Shown here one piece after another: positions 1 through 10,884 of a DNA stretch of 64,000 bases. The notes under the pieces are model-generated. The model saw nothing but the letters and a program-made list of their open reading frames with translations. It had not been told where the DNA came from and searched no databases. This stretch comes from DATJGR01 sp035494855 (GTDB taxonomy: Bacteria; Pseudomonadota; Gammaproteobacteria; Pseudomonadales; Azotimanducaceae). Position numbers and translations under genes: made by a program. The stretch lies in contig DATJGR010000105.1 of assembly GCA_035494855.1 (NCBI GenBank), forward strand, positions 1 through 64,000, given 5' to 3'. Within the stretch, counting starts at the first letter, position 1. Every line of letters begins with the position of its first letter.

Positions 1-357
1 AACGAGAAGCGCACCGACATCGCCATTCTACGAACGATGGGCGCGTCCGAAGGACTGATACTGCGCCTGGTGCTGGTCCAGGGCATCCTGGTCGCGCTGG
101 GTGGAATCGGATTCGGGCTGCTGCTCGGCCTACTGCTCGCCAATCACGTCACCGAGACCGTGTCGCTGCTGGAATCGTTGATCGGCGCGAAGTTGCTCGA
201 CGGTTCGTACTTCGAGACGGTGCCGTCGGTGGTGCTGCCGTTCGACATCGCACTGATCGCGGCGGTGTCGTTTGCGTTCTGTCTGATATCGGCGCTGCAT
301 CCTGCTCGGCGCGCCGCCGCGCTGAATCCGGCGGAAGCGCTGCACGAAGCGTCCTAG
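1..357 (+). CDS. Lipoprotein-releasing ABC transporter permease, LolC/LolE family (C-terminal part)
   Basis: The gene is cut by the left edge and reads from base 1 in frame to a TAG at 355-357. It is the last ~118 residues of an FtsX-fold permease. The opening segment (RTDIAILRTMGAS) is the conserved stretch of LolC/LolE that lies just before the final membrane helices, and two or three hydrophobic helices follow, ending in ARRAAALNPAEAL, the usual family tail. With LolD these inner-membrane proteins extract lipoproteins and pass them to LolA. LolC and LolE cannot be told apart from this fragment. The next gene converges on it with a 2-bp gap. Confidence 0.85.
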   Translation, partial: NEKRTDIAILRTMGASEGLILRLVLVQGILVALGGIGFGLLLGLLLANHVTETVSLLESLIGAKLLDGSYFETVPSVVLPFDIALIAAVSFAFCLISALHPARRAAALNPAEALHEAS

Positions 358-359
358 CT

Positions 360-911
360 TCAACGCTCTCGCGATGGCGCGTTCGCGGCTGCTCGAGCGT
401 GTCGTTGGCGCTTTCGCTCCCGCCACTGCCGTACGACGCGCATGCGCCAACCGACCCGCACGATCGCGAGCGCAGTTATCCCGCTGACCCATCCGCAAAC
501 TAACGAACCGAGCAGCAGCGGTCGCCAGATCCGCTCGAACTCCTTCGTGAGCCACGCGAAGTCGATGTGTACCTCGGTCACCATCGGCGGCGAGTCCATC
601 AGCCAGGTACCGAGCTTGTAGGCGAAGAAATACATCGGCCCCATCGTCAGCGGATTGTTGACCCAGACCATGCCCACCGCGAGCGGCAGGTTGCATCGCG
701 TCGCGACCGCCAGCGCGGCCGCGAGCAGCATGTGCATGGGAATCGGCAGGAACGAGACGAACAGACCGATGAATGCCGCACCGGCGACGGAGCGTCGATG
801 GAAGTGCCAGATCTCCGGATTCTGCAGCCATTTGCCCAACGGCCTGAGGGCACGATGCTCACGCAACTTCTGGGGATCGGGCAGGTAACGCCTGAACGAG
901 CTACGTGGCAT
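360..911 (-). CDS. DUF2062 inner-membrane protein
   Basis: The protein has about 183 residues. It opens with MPRSSFRRYLPDPQKLREH, the typical N terminus of DUF2062 proteins, so the start is placed at 911 and not at an upstream ATG at 1049, which would run into comEC. Two long hydrophobic segments (around VAGAAFIGLFVSFLPIPMHM, and near the C terminus) and the NNPLTMGPMYFFAYKLG motif identify the family. Its biochemical role is unknown; homologues often sit beside lol and comEC genes, as here. It is transcribed divergently from comEC and converges with the Lol permease. Confidence 0.8.
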   Translation of the reverse strand: MPRSSFRRYLPDPQKLREHRALRPLGKWLQNPEIWHFHRRSVAGAAFIGLFVSFLPIPMHMLLAAALAVATRCNLPLAVGMVWVNNPLTMGPMYFFAYKLGTWLMDSPPMVTEVHIDFAWLTKEFERIWRPLLLGSLVCGWVSGITALAIVRVGWRMRVVRQWRERKRQRHARAAANAPSRER

Positions 912-978
912 AAACCTGTTACGACGATGAGGAATCGATCGCTGTACGGGCGCGCTCATCTGCGATCGAGGCGCGATT

Positions 979-3285
979 ATGCCTGTTTCTCGTCCGGCGT
1001 TCATGGCGCGACTGCTGCCCGCGTACGTGTTCGGAATGTTGGCGATCATGTGGCTGCCACTGCCGTCGCTGAGTCACTGCATCGCGATCGGAGTCGTTGG
1101 TGCGGTGCTGTCCGGCGCGAGGCGCGTGCCGTGGGTTGCGGGGGCGCTGCTCGGCCTAGCGGTCTCCGCGCTGGCAGCGCACGACGCGCTCGGACACCGG
1201 ATCGCGGCATGTGTAGACGGCGCGGCGCTCGAACTGCGCGGAACCGTCGTGGGTCTGCCGAAGGTGTCGCTGCCGCAAACGCAGGTCGACGTCGCACCCG
1301 ACGCCATCGCGCAGTGGCCCGAGTGCGCTGGGCCGCCGCCGCGGCGGTTACGGCTCTCCTGGTTCGACGCACCCGCGCTGATCCCAGGCGAACGCTGGCA
1401 GTTGCGCATCAAGTTGCGAAGTGTCCGCGGCTTTCAGAATCCGGTCGGCTTCGATTACGAAGCGTGGAGTCTCGCGGCCGGCATCGACGGCGGCGGTTCG
1501 GTGCGATATGGCGAGCGAGGCGAGTCGGCTTCGGACTGGAACTGGGATCGGCTCAGGCTCGCGCTTCGCGAGCGCTACGCTGCGCTTCCGCTCGATCACG
1601 GAGGCATCGACCTCGCGTTGCTGACCGGCGACGCCGGCCTGATGGACGAGGCCGACTGGTCGCTGTTCCGCGCTACCGGCACGGTACACCTGATGGTGAT
1701 CTCCGGCCTGCATCTGACGATCGTCGCAACGCTTGGTGTAGTGCTCGGTCGCGCCGCGGCTCGACTGATGCCTCCGGTACTGGTGAGGAACGGCTCGGCC
1801 TGGGCCGGTGCGGTCGCAGGCGGCGTGCTGGTCACGCTATACGCGTGTCTCGCGGGCTGGGGTGTAGCGGTGCTGCGCGCGTGGGTGGCGACCGTATTGG
1901 TACTGCTCATTCTGCCTCTGGGTCGACGCGTGTCGTTACCGCGAATGTTCCTCCTGGTAGCCGCAATCGTGCTGACGTGCGATCCGCTCTCGCCGTTGCA
2001 GGCGGGCTTCTGGCTCTCGTTCGCCGCCGTCGCGGTGCTGCTCGGACAGTTTGCGCCGCGGATCGAACGAAGCTCGGCAATCCGAACGCTGGTCGCGGCG
2101 CAGTTCGTGCTCGCGGCGGGCATGGTGCCGGTTCTGACGGCCACCATCGGCAGCGTGGCGTGGGTTGGCCCGCTCGCGAATCTGATGGCGGTGCCGATCG
2201 TCAGTGTGGTCGTCGTGCCGCTCGATCTTCTCGCCGGCGTCCTCGTTGCGAGCGATTCGCCCGGGGCGGCGTGGGTCGCCCATCTCGTCGACGTTCTCGT
2301 CGGCTTCGTCGTTGCGTACCTGCGCGCGCTCGCACAGCTCGACTGGACCAGTTGGAGCAGTGCGCGGACCGCGCCGGCGCTGATCGTGTCATCGATTGCG
2401 TGCGGCCTGATGCTGCTGCCGTTGGCGTGGCGGCACCGGTTGCTGCTGCTCCCGTCCATCGTGCTGCCGCTGGTGCCGATCGAAACGCGACCGATTGACG
2501 GCGAGTTCGCCATCACGGTGTTCGACGTCGGGCAAGGATTGAGCGTGCTCGTCGACACGGCGCAACACCGCCTGCTGTACGACGCGGGCCCGCGGTTTCC
2601 GTCGGGTTTCGATCTCGGCGCAGCCGTCGTCGTGCCGAATCTGCGGCGCGATGCCCGACGCGTGCTGGACACCGTGGTGTTGAGTCACGCCGACCTCGAT
2701 CACGTCGGCGGCTATGGCGCAGTCGCGAGCGCGACCACGGTGCGCACGCTGCTGGGTGGCCAGCCAGTAGCCGGCTTCGGCGACCTGCGCGCATGCCGTG
2801 ACGGCACGGGGTGGCAATGGGATGGCGTGCGGTTCCGGATCGTGCATCCGGGACGCGCCGCAGCGTCGGACAACGACAGCTCCTGCGTGCTGTGGATCGA
2901 CAACGGTCGCCGACGCGCTATGCTTCCCGGCGACATTACGACGATCGGCGAATCGGCGCTGCCGTATCAATCGCTCGATCCGCCGATCGATTTCCTGGTC
3001 GCGGCGCACCATGGCAGCCGCAGTTCCTCGGGTGCGTCGTTCATAGCGTGGGCACGCCCGCGCGTCGTCGTGTTCAGCGCCGGCTTCATGAATCGATTCG
3101 GACATCCGCACCGCGACGTAGTGTGTCGCTTTGCGAGTGCAGGCAGTCGCGCGTTCACCACGGCGCAGTCCGGTGCGCTGACGTGGCATTCGGATTCGCC
3201 CGAAGCGCCGGTCGAGTGGCGCCGACATGTGCCCCCTTACTGGCGCGTTGGCGCGTCGGTAGACGACGTGTGTTCGCAGCGCTGA
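979..3285 (+). CDS. comEC: ComEC/Rec2 DNA-internalisation channel
   Basis: The 768-residue length fits full ComEC proteins. Domains in order: an N-terminal DUF4131 region with hydrophobic segments (about residues 1-170), the multi-helix Competence domain (about 215-480) containing the conserved LMVISGLHL motif, and a C-terminal metallo-beta-lactamase-like domain (about 510-740) with SHADLDHVGG near 569 and AAHHGS further on. The protein forms the inner-membrane channel for single-stranded DNA in natural transformation; the C-terminal domain is proposed to degrade the non-entering strand or process DNA. Together with the type IV pilus gene pilZ later in the window this suggests a potentially transformable cell. 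The downstream gene converges with an 8-bp gap. Confidence 0.93.
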   Translation: MPVSRPAFMARLLPAYVFGMLAIMWLPLPSLSHCIAIGVVGAVLSGARRVPWVAGALLGLAVSALAAHDALGHRIAACVDGAALELRGTVVGLPKVSLPQTQVDVAPDAIAQWPECAGPPPRRLRLSWFDAPALIPGERWQLRIKLRSVRGFQNPVGFDYEAWSLAAGIDGGGSVRYGERGESASDWNWDRLRLALRERYAALPLDHGGIDLALLTGDAGLMDEADWSLFRATGTVHLMVISGLHLTIVATLGVVLGRAAARLMPPVLVRNGSAWAGAVAGGVLVTLYACLAGWGVAVLRAWVATVLVLLILPLGRRVSLPRMFLLVAAIVLTCDPLSPLQAGFWLSFAAVAVLLGQFAPRIERSSAIRTLVAAQFVLAAGMVPVLTATIGSVAWVGPLANLMAVPIVSVVVVPLDLLAGVLVASDSPGAAWVAHLVDVLVGFVVAYLRALAQLDWTSWSSARTAPALIVSSIACGLMLLPLAWRHRLLLLPSIVLPLVPIETRPIDGEFAITVFDVGQGLSVLVDTAQHRLLYDAGPRFPSGFDLGAAVVVPNLRRDARRVLDTVVLSHADLDHVGGYGAVASATTVRTLLGGQPVAGFGDLRACRDGTGWQWDGVRFRIVHPGRAAASDNDSSCVLWIDNGRRRAMLPGDITTIGESALPYQSLDPPIDFLVAAHHGSRSSSGASFIAWARPRVVVFSAGFMNRFGHPHRDVVCRFASAGSRAFTTAQSGALTWHSDSPEAPVEWRRHVPPYWRVGASVDDVCSQR

Positions 3286-3293
3286 ATCCGAAA

Positions 3294-3776
3294 TCAGCGG
3301 AACCGATTCACCATCAGGCGGAGTTGCGAGACGAGGCGCGCCTTCTCTTCCGGCGTCAGGAAGCGACCGATCTCCACGCGTTGGTCGCGCATCTCCACCG
3401 CGATCCGGTCCTGATACCACGGGTGCGTCGCGGGCTCGACGTGAAAGCGCGTGAAGAAGCGGGAGAAGCGGTAGGTGTGCTCAGGTTCGCGATGCCCTTT
3501 CTCGACGATCAGTTCGTCGACCGAGAAAGTCAGCACTTCCTGCTCGTGCGTCCGGCGTACGCAGTAGTAGAGACAAGCGAGCACCACGCTCATCTCCAGC
3601 GCGCTGAACGGCAGCACCATCCAATAGCCGCGCAGAGCAAACGTCGTGGCGACAATCAGCGAAACCGTCAGCAGCGTACCGAGGAAGTAGGTGTTCGATC
3701 GCCACGTCCACGATCGGTTAGGGCGCAGAATGATCCGCCCGACGCGGTCGCATTCGTCGAAATGCGCCGCGATCAT
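3294..3776 (-). CDS. DUF2244 membrane protein
   Basis: The protein has 160 residues. After a short N terminus it carries RIILRPNRSWTWRS, the family signature, followed by two adjacent hydrophobic helices (about residues 30-72) and a soluble C-terminal half with WYQDRIAVEMRDQRVEIGRFLTPEEK, matching the DUF2244 pattern. The family is widespread in proteobacteria and has no settled function. It lies 3 bp downstream of the PilZ/Nudix-like gene on the same strand, so the two are probably cotranscribed. Confidence 0.75.
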   Translation of the reverse strand: MIAAHFDECDRVGRIILRPNRSWTWRSNTYFLGTLLTVSLIVATTFALRGYWMVLPFSALEMSVVLACLYYCVRRTHEQEVLTFSVDELIVEKGHREPEHTYRFSRFFTRFHVEPATHPWYQDRIAVEMRDQRVEIGRFLTPEEKARLVSQLRLMVNRFR

Positions 3777-3779
3777 GGC

Positions 3780-4577
3780 TCAACCCCGTTTGGATTGGGC
3801 GGCGCCGGCGGTCATGCGTCGAGCGTCGGCGCGATCGAGCGCGAGCGCCGCGAGATCACGCAACAGCGGGTGAGAGAAGGTCAGCTCTTCGAGGCTGAAC
3901 GCGCGACTGACCCATTTCGCGTGGCGATAGCGGGAGTCGTCGTGAAGACGCACGCGCTCCGATTGCGAGGAGAAGCGGTGAAAGGCGCTGAACGTTGCGT
4001 TCTCGCCGGCGAGTAAGCCCGGCGCGCTGTCGATGCCGAGCGTGTCTTCGAACACCAGATCGTCGATGCCCAGTTCCGTGGTGAGATAGTCGGTGAGCGC
4101 GCTCTGCCACGCCGAGCCGACGGTCAGATATTCGCCGGGGAAGAGCCACTTGCCATGGCGTTGTACCACCAGCAGCTTGCCAAGATCGTTGACGATGGCG
4201 GCGCCCTGGAACACCTGGAAATAGTCCTGACCGAGGCGCAGGTCCTGCCGGAGTCGATCGACGCTGTTCCACAGATGCTGACTCGTGCGGTTCGTGAACT
4301 TGAGCCCGAGGCCTTCTTCCGTGACGCGCGCCACTTCCGTCTCGATGGTCGGCGTCGGATTCGACTCGACCAGCGCCGCATTCAGCACCGTCACCTTGAT
4401 TTTGGCGCCGGGACGCAAACCGCTCGGACTGAGGCGCACGAACATTCCGGTCTCCGAAATATCGCGCGCAACGCTTCTGATCTTACCGATGCTGGGGTGG
4501 CTCAACTCCACTTCGAACGGCAGTTGGATGCGGGGGCTCGCGCGTTCGTTGCTGGAGAGGTCCTGCGGGTCTGTCAT
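3780..4577 (-). CDS. PilZ domain protein with degenerate Nudix-like C-terminal domain
   Basis: The start at 4577 (MTDPQDLSS) is preferred because upstream codons in frame overlap the clpB promoter region. Residues about 10-110 form a PilZ domain with both cyclic-di-GMP signatures, RASPR (RxxxR) and DISETG (DxSxxG). The second half resembles a Nudix fold: LLVVQRHGKWLFPGEYLTVG aligns with the start of the family, and ALTDYLTTELGI sits where the REUXEEXGU catalytic helix should be. Most metal-binding Glu residues and the Arg are absent, so pyrophosphatase activity is unlikely. It may be a c-di-GMP-switched binding protein (inference). It is divergent from clpB and in tandem with DUF2244. Confidence 0.7.
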   Translation of the reverse strand: MTDPQDLSSNERASPRIQLPFEVELSHPSIGKIRSVARDISETGMFVRLSPSGLRPGAKIKVTVLNAALVESNPTPTIETEVARVTEEGLGLKFTNRTSQHLWNSVDRLRQDLRLGQDYFQVFQGAAIVNDLGKLLVVQRHGKWLFPGEYLTVGSAWQSALTDYLTTELGIDDLVFEDTLGIDSAPGLLAGENATFSAFHRFSSQSERVRLHDDSRYRHAKWVSRAFSLEELTFSHPLLRDLAALALDRADARRMTAGAAQSKRG

Positions 4578-4663
4578 GGCAGAAGTGCGCGCCCCGATGC
4601 TGAATTGAACGAATCGAATGTAGCGCGGCGAGACAGCAGTTTCCAGGTATGTCGTTGGATCGG

Positions 4664-4692
4664 CTTGAAAATGCGGACGATGGACGCATTCT
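4664..4692 (+). promoter_or_regulatory. Candidate sigma-32 heat-shock promoter of clpB
   Basis: CTTGAAA at 4664-4670 matches the sigma-32 -35 element exactly. After 14 bases, CGCATTCT at 4685-4692 resembles the -10 element CCCCATTT. The predicted start near 4700 leaves about 20 bases before the clpB ATG and supports the start at 4720 over an upstream ATG at 4693. clpB is a known sigma-32 target in gammaproteobacteria. Confidence 0.55.
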
Positions 4693-4719
4693 TTGGCGAG
4701 TTCGCGGAGGAACAGCACC

Positions 4720-7306
<2,587 letters not shown>

Positions 7307-7314
<8 letters not shown>

Positions 7315-7334
7315 ATATACAGTAGTCGTATACT
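7307..7334 (+). promoter_or_regulatory. SOS promoter of the 84-aa gene
   Basis: TTGTAT (7307-7312) as -35 and TATACT (7329-7334) as -10 are separated by 16 bases. The -10 matches TATAAT at five of six positions. Transcription would start near 7341, about 18 bases before the ATG. The LexA box covers the -35. Confidence 0.6.
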
Positions 7335-7358
7335 GCAACGCAGACTGAACGGAACCTG

Positions 7359-7613
7359 ATGGTGAGTCAGAACTCGTTGTCGTTGTTCGAAATGGCCGAG
7401 GAGCCGGTGGCGGCACAAACGTCGGCGGTGGTCGCGCATGCGAGTGCCCGCGATCGCCAACGACGACACCTGCTTGCTGCGCGCCGCCTTTCGCGCCGCA
7501 TCGCGCGGCTACCCGACCATTCGCCGGAGCAGTTACGGGCCGGTCGGCTGATCTGTCGTCATCTCGTCGCCATGCTGAAAGAAGCGGAAGTCGAAGACTC
7601 GACGCCGCACTGA
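7359..7613 (+). CDS. Small basic protein of unknown function, probably SOS-induced
   Basis: I do not recognise a family. The product has 84 residues, is rich in Arg (about 14 percent) and His, and has no membrane segment or cysteine pair. The middle (RDRQRRHLLAARRLSRRIARL) looks like a positively charged amphipathic helix, suited to nucleic acid or acidic-protein contact; the ends are acidic. A weak ribosome site precedes the ATG. Its promoter carries a near-consensus LexA box, so it probably belongs to the DNA-damage regulon. It is too basic and unlike SulA, DinI or ImuA to be assigned to them. It stands alone between clpB and galU. Confidence 0.55.
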   Translation: MVSQNSLSLFEMAEEPVAAQTSAVVAHASARDRQRRHLLAARRLSRRIARLPDHSPEQLRAGRLICRHLVAMLKEAEVEDSTPH

Positions 7614-7717
7614 ATCGTGTCTTACGTGCGCGATCCCACCGATTCCGAATCGATTGCTTGCTGGCCAAGAGCGGCGTTGGCTACCATCCGATGAATCCCA
7701 GTGCACCAGGCGTCGCA

Positions 7718-8581
7718 ATGATCAAGAAGTGTCTGTTCCCCGTGGCCGGCTACGGTACGCGGTTTCTCCCCGCAACGAAGGCGATGCCGAAGGAGATTCT
7801 GCCGATCGTCGACAAGCCGCTGGTGCAATACGGCGTCGAGGAAGCGGTAGAAGCAGGGTTGACCGACATCGGCTTCGTCACGGGCCGCGGAAAGCGTGCG
7901 ATCGAAGACCACTTCGACGTCAGTTACGAACTCGAACACCAGATCGAGGGCACGGGCAAGGAAAAGCAGCTCGAGGGTATCCGTGCGCTGATCGAAACGT
8001 GCACGTTCTCTTATACCCGCCAGATCACGATGAAGGGGCTCGGCCACGCGATCCTCACGGGCCACACACTGGTCGGCGATGCGCCGTTCGGCGTGGTTCT
8101 GGCCGACGACCTCTGCTTCGGTGAGGGCACCGGCGTGCTCGCCCAGATGACAAAGCTGTTCCGCCAGTTCCGTTGCAGCATCGTCGCGATCGAAGAAGTG
8201 CCGGCCGACGAAACCAACCGTTACGGAATCATCGCCGGCGAAGCGCTCTCGGATTCTCTGTTCCGCGTGACCGACATGGTCGAGAAACCATCGCCCGATC
8301 GCGCGCCGAGCAATCTCGCCATCATCGGCCGCTACATTCTCACGCCGGACATCTTCGACATTCTCGATCGCACCGAACCGGGCAAGAACGGCGAAATCCA
8401 GATCACCGATGCGCTGTTGAAACAGGCGCGCGACGGGTGCGTGATCGCATACAAGTTCAAAGGTCGCCGCTTCGACTGCGGAACCGTGGACGGTTATGTC
8501 GCCGCGACGAACTACTGCTACAGGCGGTTCTTCGGCGACGAAGCTACGCGCGAAGTGGTGCCGATCGCACGACGCTCGTAA
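7718..8581 (+). CDS. galU: UTP-glucose-1-phosphate uridylyltransferase GalU
   Basis: The protein has 287 residues when started at MIKKCLFPVAGYGTRFLP; an ATG at 7691 would add nine residues foreign to the family. The nucleotide-binding loop with KAMPKEILPIVDKP, the EEVPADETNRYGI region and the C-terminal RRFDCGTVDGYVAATNYC are all present. It makes UDP-glucose from UTP and glucose-1-phosphate, feeding lipopolysaccharide and exopolysaccharide synthesis and the UDP-glucose needed by GalT (galT lies at 39.9 kb). It is cytoplasmic. The next gene follows by 12 bp in the same direction. Confidence 0.95.
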   Translation: MIKKCLFPVAGYGTRFLPATKAMPKEILPIVDKPLVQYGVEEAVEAGLTDIGFVTGRGKRAIEDHFDVSYELEHQIEGTGKEKQLEGIRALIETCTFSYTRQITMKGLGHAILTGHTLVGDAPFGVVLADDLCFGEGTGVLAQMTKLFRQFRCSIVAIEEVPADETNRYGIIAGEALSDSLFRVTDMVEKPSPDRAPSNLAIIGRYILTPDIFDILDRTEPGKNGEIQITDALLKQARDGCVIAYKFKGRRFDCGTVDGYVAATNYCYRRFFGDEATREVVPIARRS

Positions 8582-8593
8582 GATCGTCGCGCC

Positions 8594-9769
8594 ATGATCG
8601 AACTCTCCGAACGGCTCCTCGCCCATCGAACGCTCGCGCCCGTCGATTTCGACGTGCCGGTTCCGCTCGCGGACGTACCGACGCCGGCGCTGTTGCTCGA
8701 CGAAGACGCGCTGAACCGCAACATCGCCCGGATGGCTGACTTCCTCGGCGGGCGCGGCAAGGGGTTCCGGCCACACGCCAAAACGCATAAGTGTCCTCAG
8801 GTCGCACAGCGACAACTGGCGGCGGGCGCGGTCGGCATCTGTGCGGCGAAGGTCTCCGAGGCGATCGTATTGGCGCGCGCAGGAATCGGGCCGATCCTCA
8901 TCACGTCGCCGATTACTACGCAGCAGAAAGCCGATCTGGTGACCGCGCTGGTCGCTGGTGGTGCAAAGGTGCAGATCGTCGTCGACAGTGAACTCGGCGC
9001 GACCGTACTCGACGCGTCGGCGCGCGCACGCCGCGTGTCCGTTGATGTGCTGATCGATCTCGATCCACGCCTGGGCCGTACCGGCGTTCGCGAATCCGCC
9101 GATGCGCTCAAGCTCGCCGACTGGCTTGCGACGAACCGACGATCCGGCGGCGCATTGAACCTCATCGGTGTGCAGCATTACGCCGGTCAGGTGATGCACA
9201 TCACCGGACACGAAGCGCGCAAGGAAAAATCGCTGATCTGCTGGAAGAGCGCGGTCGCAATCTGCAACGCGCTGCGCGACGCCGGCCACGAGCTGCAGGT
9301 GATCACCGGTTGCGGCACCGGTACATACGACATCGACTGCGATGTGCCGGACGTGACCGACCTTCAGGTCGGCAGCTACGTCTTCATGGACCAGCAGTAC
9401 ATCGACGTCGGCGGACGCGCCAGTGCACGGCTCGACGATTTCGAGGTCTCGCTCACGGTCGCAACCACGGCCATCAGTCAACCCGTCAACGGAATGATCA
9501 CCGTCGACTGTGGCTTCAAGGGGTTCGCGTCCGAATCGATTCCACCGACCGCCATCGACTTACCGGCGGCAAAGTATCGTTTTGCCGGCGACGAGCACGG
9601 GATGCTGCTGCTCGGCGACGGCGCACAAGAACCGCTGTTGGGAAAACGGATCAATTTCGTGACGCCGCATTGCGATCCGACGGTGAATCTCTACGACTAT
9701 TACTGGGTGCATCGCGGCGGCTTCGTCCACGCGTTGTGGCCGGTGTCGGCTCGCGGCTGCTCGTGGTAG
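8594..9769 (+). CDS. DSD1-family PLP enzyme (D-threonine aldolase / D-serine dehydratase-like)
   Basis: The protein has 391 residues and the fold-type III (alanine-racemase-like) layout. The N-terminal barrel has RPHAKTHK, in which Lys63 is the likely Schiff-base lysine, and TGCGTGTY for phosphate binding. The C-terminal beta domain has TPHCDPTVNLYDYY, whose His and Cys bind the divalent metal required by this family. Members cleave D-threonine-type 3-hydroxy amino acids or dehydrate D-serine; the substrate cannot be chosen from sequence. It is cytoplasmic and probably cotranscribed with galU, though no functional link is evident. Confidence 0.85.
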   Translation: MIELSERLLAHRTLAPVDFDVPVPLADVPTPALLLDEDALNRNIARMADFLGGRGKGFRPHAKTHKCPQVAQRQLAAGAVGICAAKVSEAIVLARAGIGPILITSPITTQQKADLVTALVAGGAKVQIVVDSELGATVLDASARARRVSVDVLIDLDPRLGRTGVRESADALKLADWLATNRRSGGALNLIGVQHYAGQVMHITGHEARKEKSLICWKSAVAICNALRDAGHELQVITGCGTGTYDIDCDVPDVTDLQVGSYVFMDQQYIDVGGRASARLDDFEVSLTVATTAISQPVNGMITVDCGFKGFASESIPPTAIDLPAAKYRFAGDEHGMLLLGDGAQEPLLGKRINFVTPHCDPTVNLYDYYWVHRGGFVHALWPVSARGCSW

Positions 9770-9830
9770 GAACCGCGTTCCCGCGAACTGCTAGCCTTCA
9801 ATTCGACGGATAGGGATAAGGGGTCGAAAC

Positions 9831-10454
9831 GTGTTGGAGTTGGTGCAAGCCGGTGGCTGGATGATGCTACCGATCATTCTGTGTTCGGTCATAGCCGCTG
9901 CCATCGCCGTCGAACGCTTCTGGACCTTGCAACCCGGGCGGATCGCGCCGCGGACGCTGCTCGCGCAGGTCTGGGGTTATGCAAAGAAGAACGAGATCGA
10001 CCGCGAACGGCTGCGTGACATCCGTAATGGCAGCGCCCTCGGGCAGATCTTCGCGGCCGGGCTCGCCAACGCGAAACACGGTCGGCAGGTCATGAAGGAG
10101 GCCATGGAGGAGGAGGCGAGCGTCGTCATGCATGAGCTCGAGCGCTACCTCACCGCGCTCGGAACGATCGCTTCGGTCAGCCCCCTATTGGGATTGTTGG
10201 GAACGGTGGTCGGAATGATTCAGGCATTCACGGTTCTGATGGCACAAGGTGCCGGCAATGCGAACAACCTCGCGGGTGGAATTTCGACGGCGCTCGTCAC
10301 CACGGCGGGCGGTCTGACCGTGGCGATTCCGTCGCTCGCGTTCTATCGTTACTTCCTGCGGAGAGTCGACGACCTGACGATCACGATGGAACAGGAAGCC
10401 AGCAAGCTCGTTGAGATCATGCACGGCGAACGCGAGATCGATCCACGGCAATGA
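9831..10454 (+). CDS. exbB: MotA/TolQ/ExbB proton-channel family protein (ExbB type)
   Basis: The protein has 207 residues. The GTG start is supported by AAGGGG seven bases upstream. There is an N-terminal membrane helix (about 10-28), a cytoplasmic stretch, and a helix pair within ALGTIASVSPLLGLLGTVVGMI and GGISTALVTTAGGLTVAIPS, the family core. With ExbD it uses the proton gradient to energise outer-membrane transport. In gammaproteobacteria this exbB-exbD pair commonly precedes lipid A genes, as here. It overlaps exbD by 4 bp. Confidence 0.9.
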   Translation: MLELVQAGGWMMLPIILCSVIAAAIAVERFWTLQPGRIAPRTLLAQVWGYAKKNEIDRERLRDIRNGSALGQIFAAGLANAKHGRQVMKEAMEEEASVVMHELERYLTALGTIASVSPLLGLLGTVVGMIQAFTVLMAQGAGNANNLAGGISTALVTTAGGLTVAIPSLAFYRYFLRRVDDLTITMEQEASKLVEIMHGEREIDPRQ

Positions 10455-10873
10455 AATTCCGCAGGCGCCCCCGTAACGACATTGCGATCGAGCTCGTACC
10501 GCTGGTGGACGTCGTGCTCGTGCTGCTGCTCTTCTTCATGGTTTCCACCACGTTCATTCGCCAGTCCGAATTGAAGGTCGAACTGCCGGAAGCGGACGCC
10601 ACCTCGCAGCAGACGGAAACCTCGGTGGTCGAAGTGGCGATCAGCGCCGATGGAGAATACGCGGTGAACGGCCGCCTGCTCGTCGACAATCAGTTGCCTA
10701 CGCTGATGCGCGCGCTGCGCGAAGCGGTGGCAGGCGACACCGCCAAGCATCTCGTGATCAATGCCGATTCCGACGCGCGGCACCAGTCGGTCGTTCGCGC
10801 TATGGACGCCGCCGGACAGCTGGGATTGATTCACCTGAGCATCACTACCCGCAGCCCCGACGACGCGCACTGA
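10451..10873 (+). CDS. exbD: ExbD/TolR family biopolymer transport protein
   Basis: The protein has 140 residues. A short cytoplasmic N terminus (MKFRRRPRNDIAIELVPLVD) leads to one membrane helix, DVVLVLLLFFMVSTTFI, containing the Asp required for proton use; the rest is periplasmic. The ATG overlaps the exbB stop (ATGA), indicating translational coupling. It works with ExbB as the stator/proton channel. It ends 11 bp before msbA-lpxK, so one operon with the envelope genes is likely. Confidence 0.9.
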   Translation: MKFRRRPRNDIAIELVPLVDVVLVLLLFFMVSTTFIRQSELKVELPEADATSQQTETSVVEVAISADGEYAVNGRLLVDNQLPTLMRALREAVAGDTAKHLVINADSDARHQSVVRAMDAAGQLGLIHLSITTRSPDDAH

Positions 10874-10884
10874 GAGAGTCGAGC

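Noticed and set aside
4693..4719. Upstream ATG at 4693 as clpB start
   Set aside because: It lies next to the candidate -10 of the heat-shock promoter and adds nine residues foreign to ClpB; the ATG at 4720 has the ribosome site.
7359..7613. SOS-linked small gene as SulA or DinI
   Set aside because: Its length and Arg-rich composition do not match either family, and no signature residues are present.
7622..9481. Long antisense open frame (619 codons) covering galU and the DSD1-family gene
   Set aside because: It spans two clearly real genes on the other strand and has no family features; codon bias of GC-rich DNA explains it.
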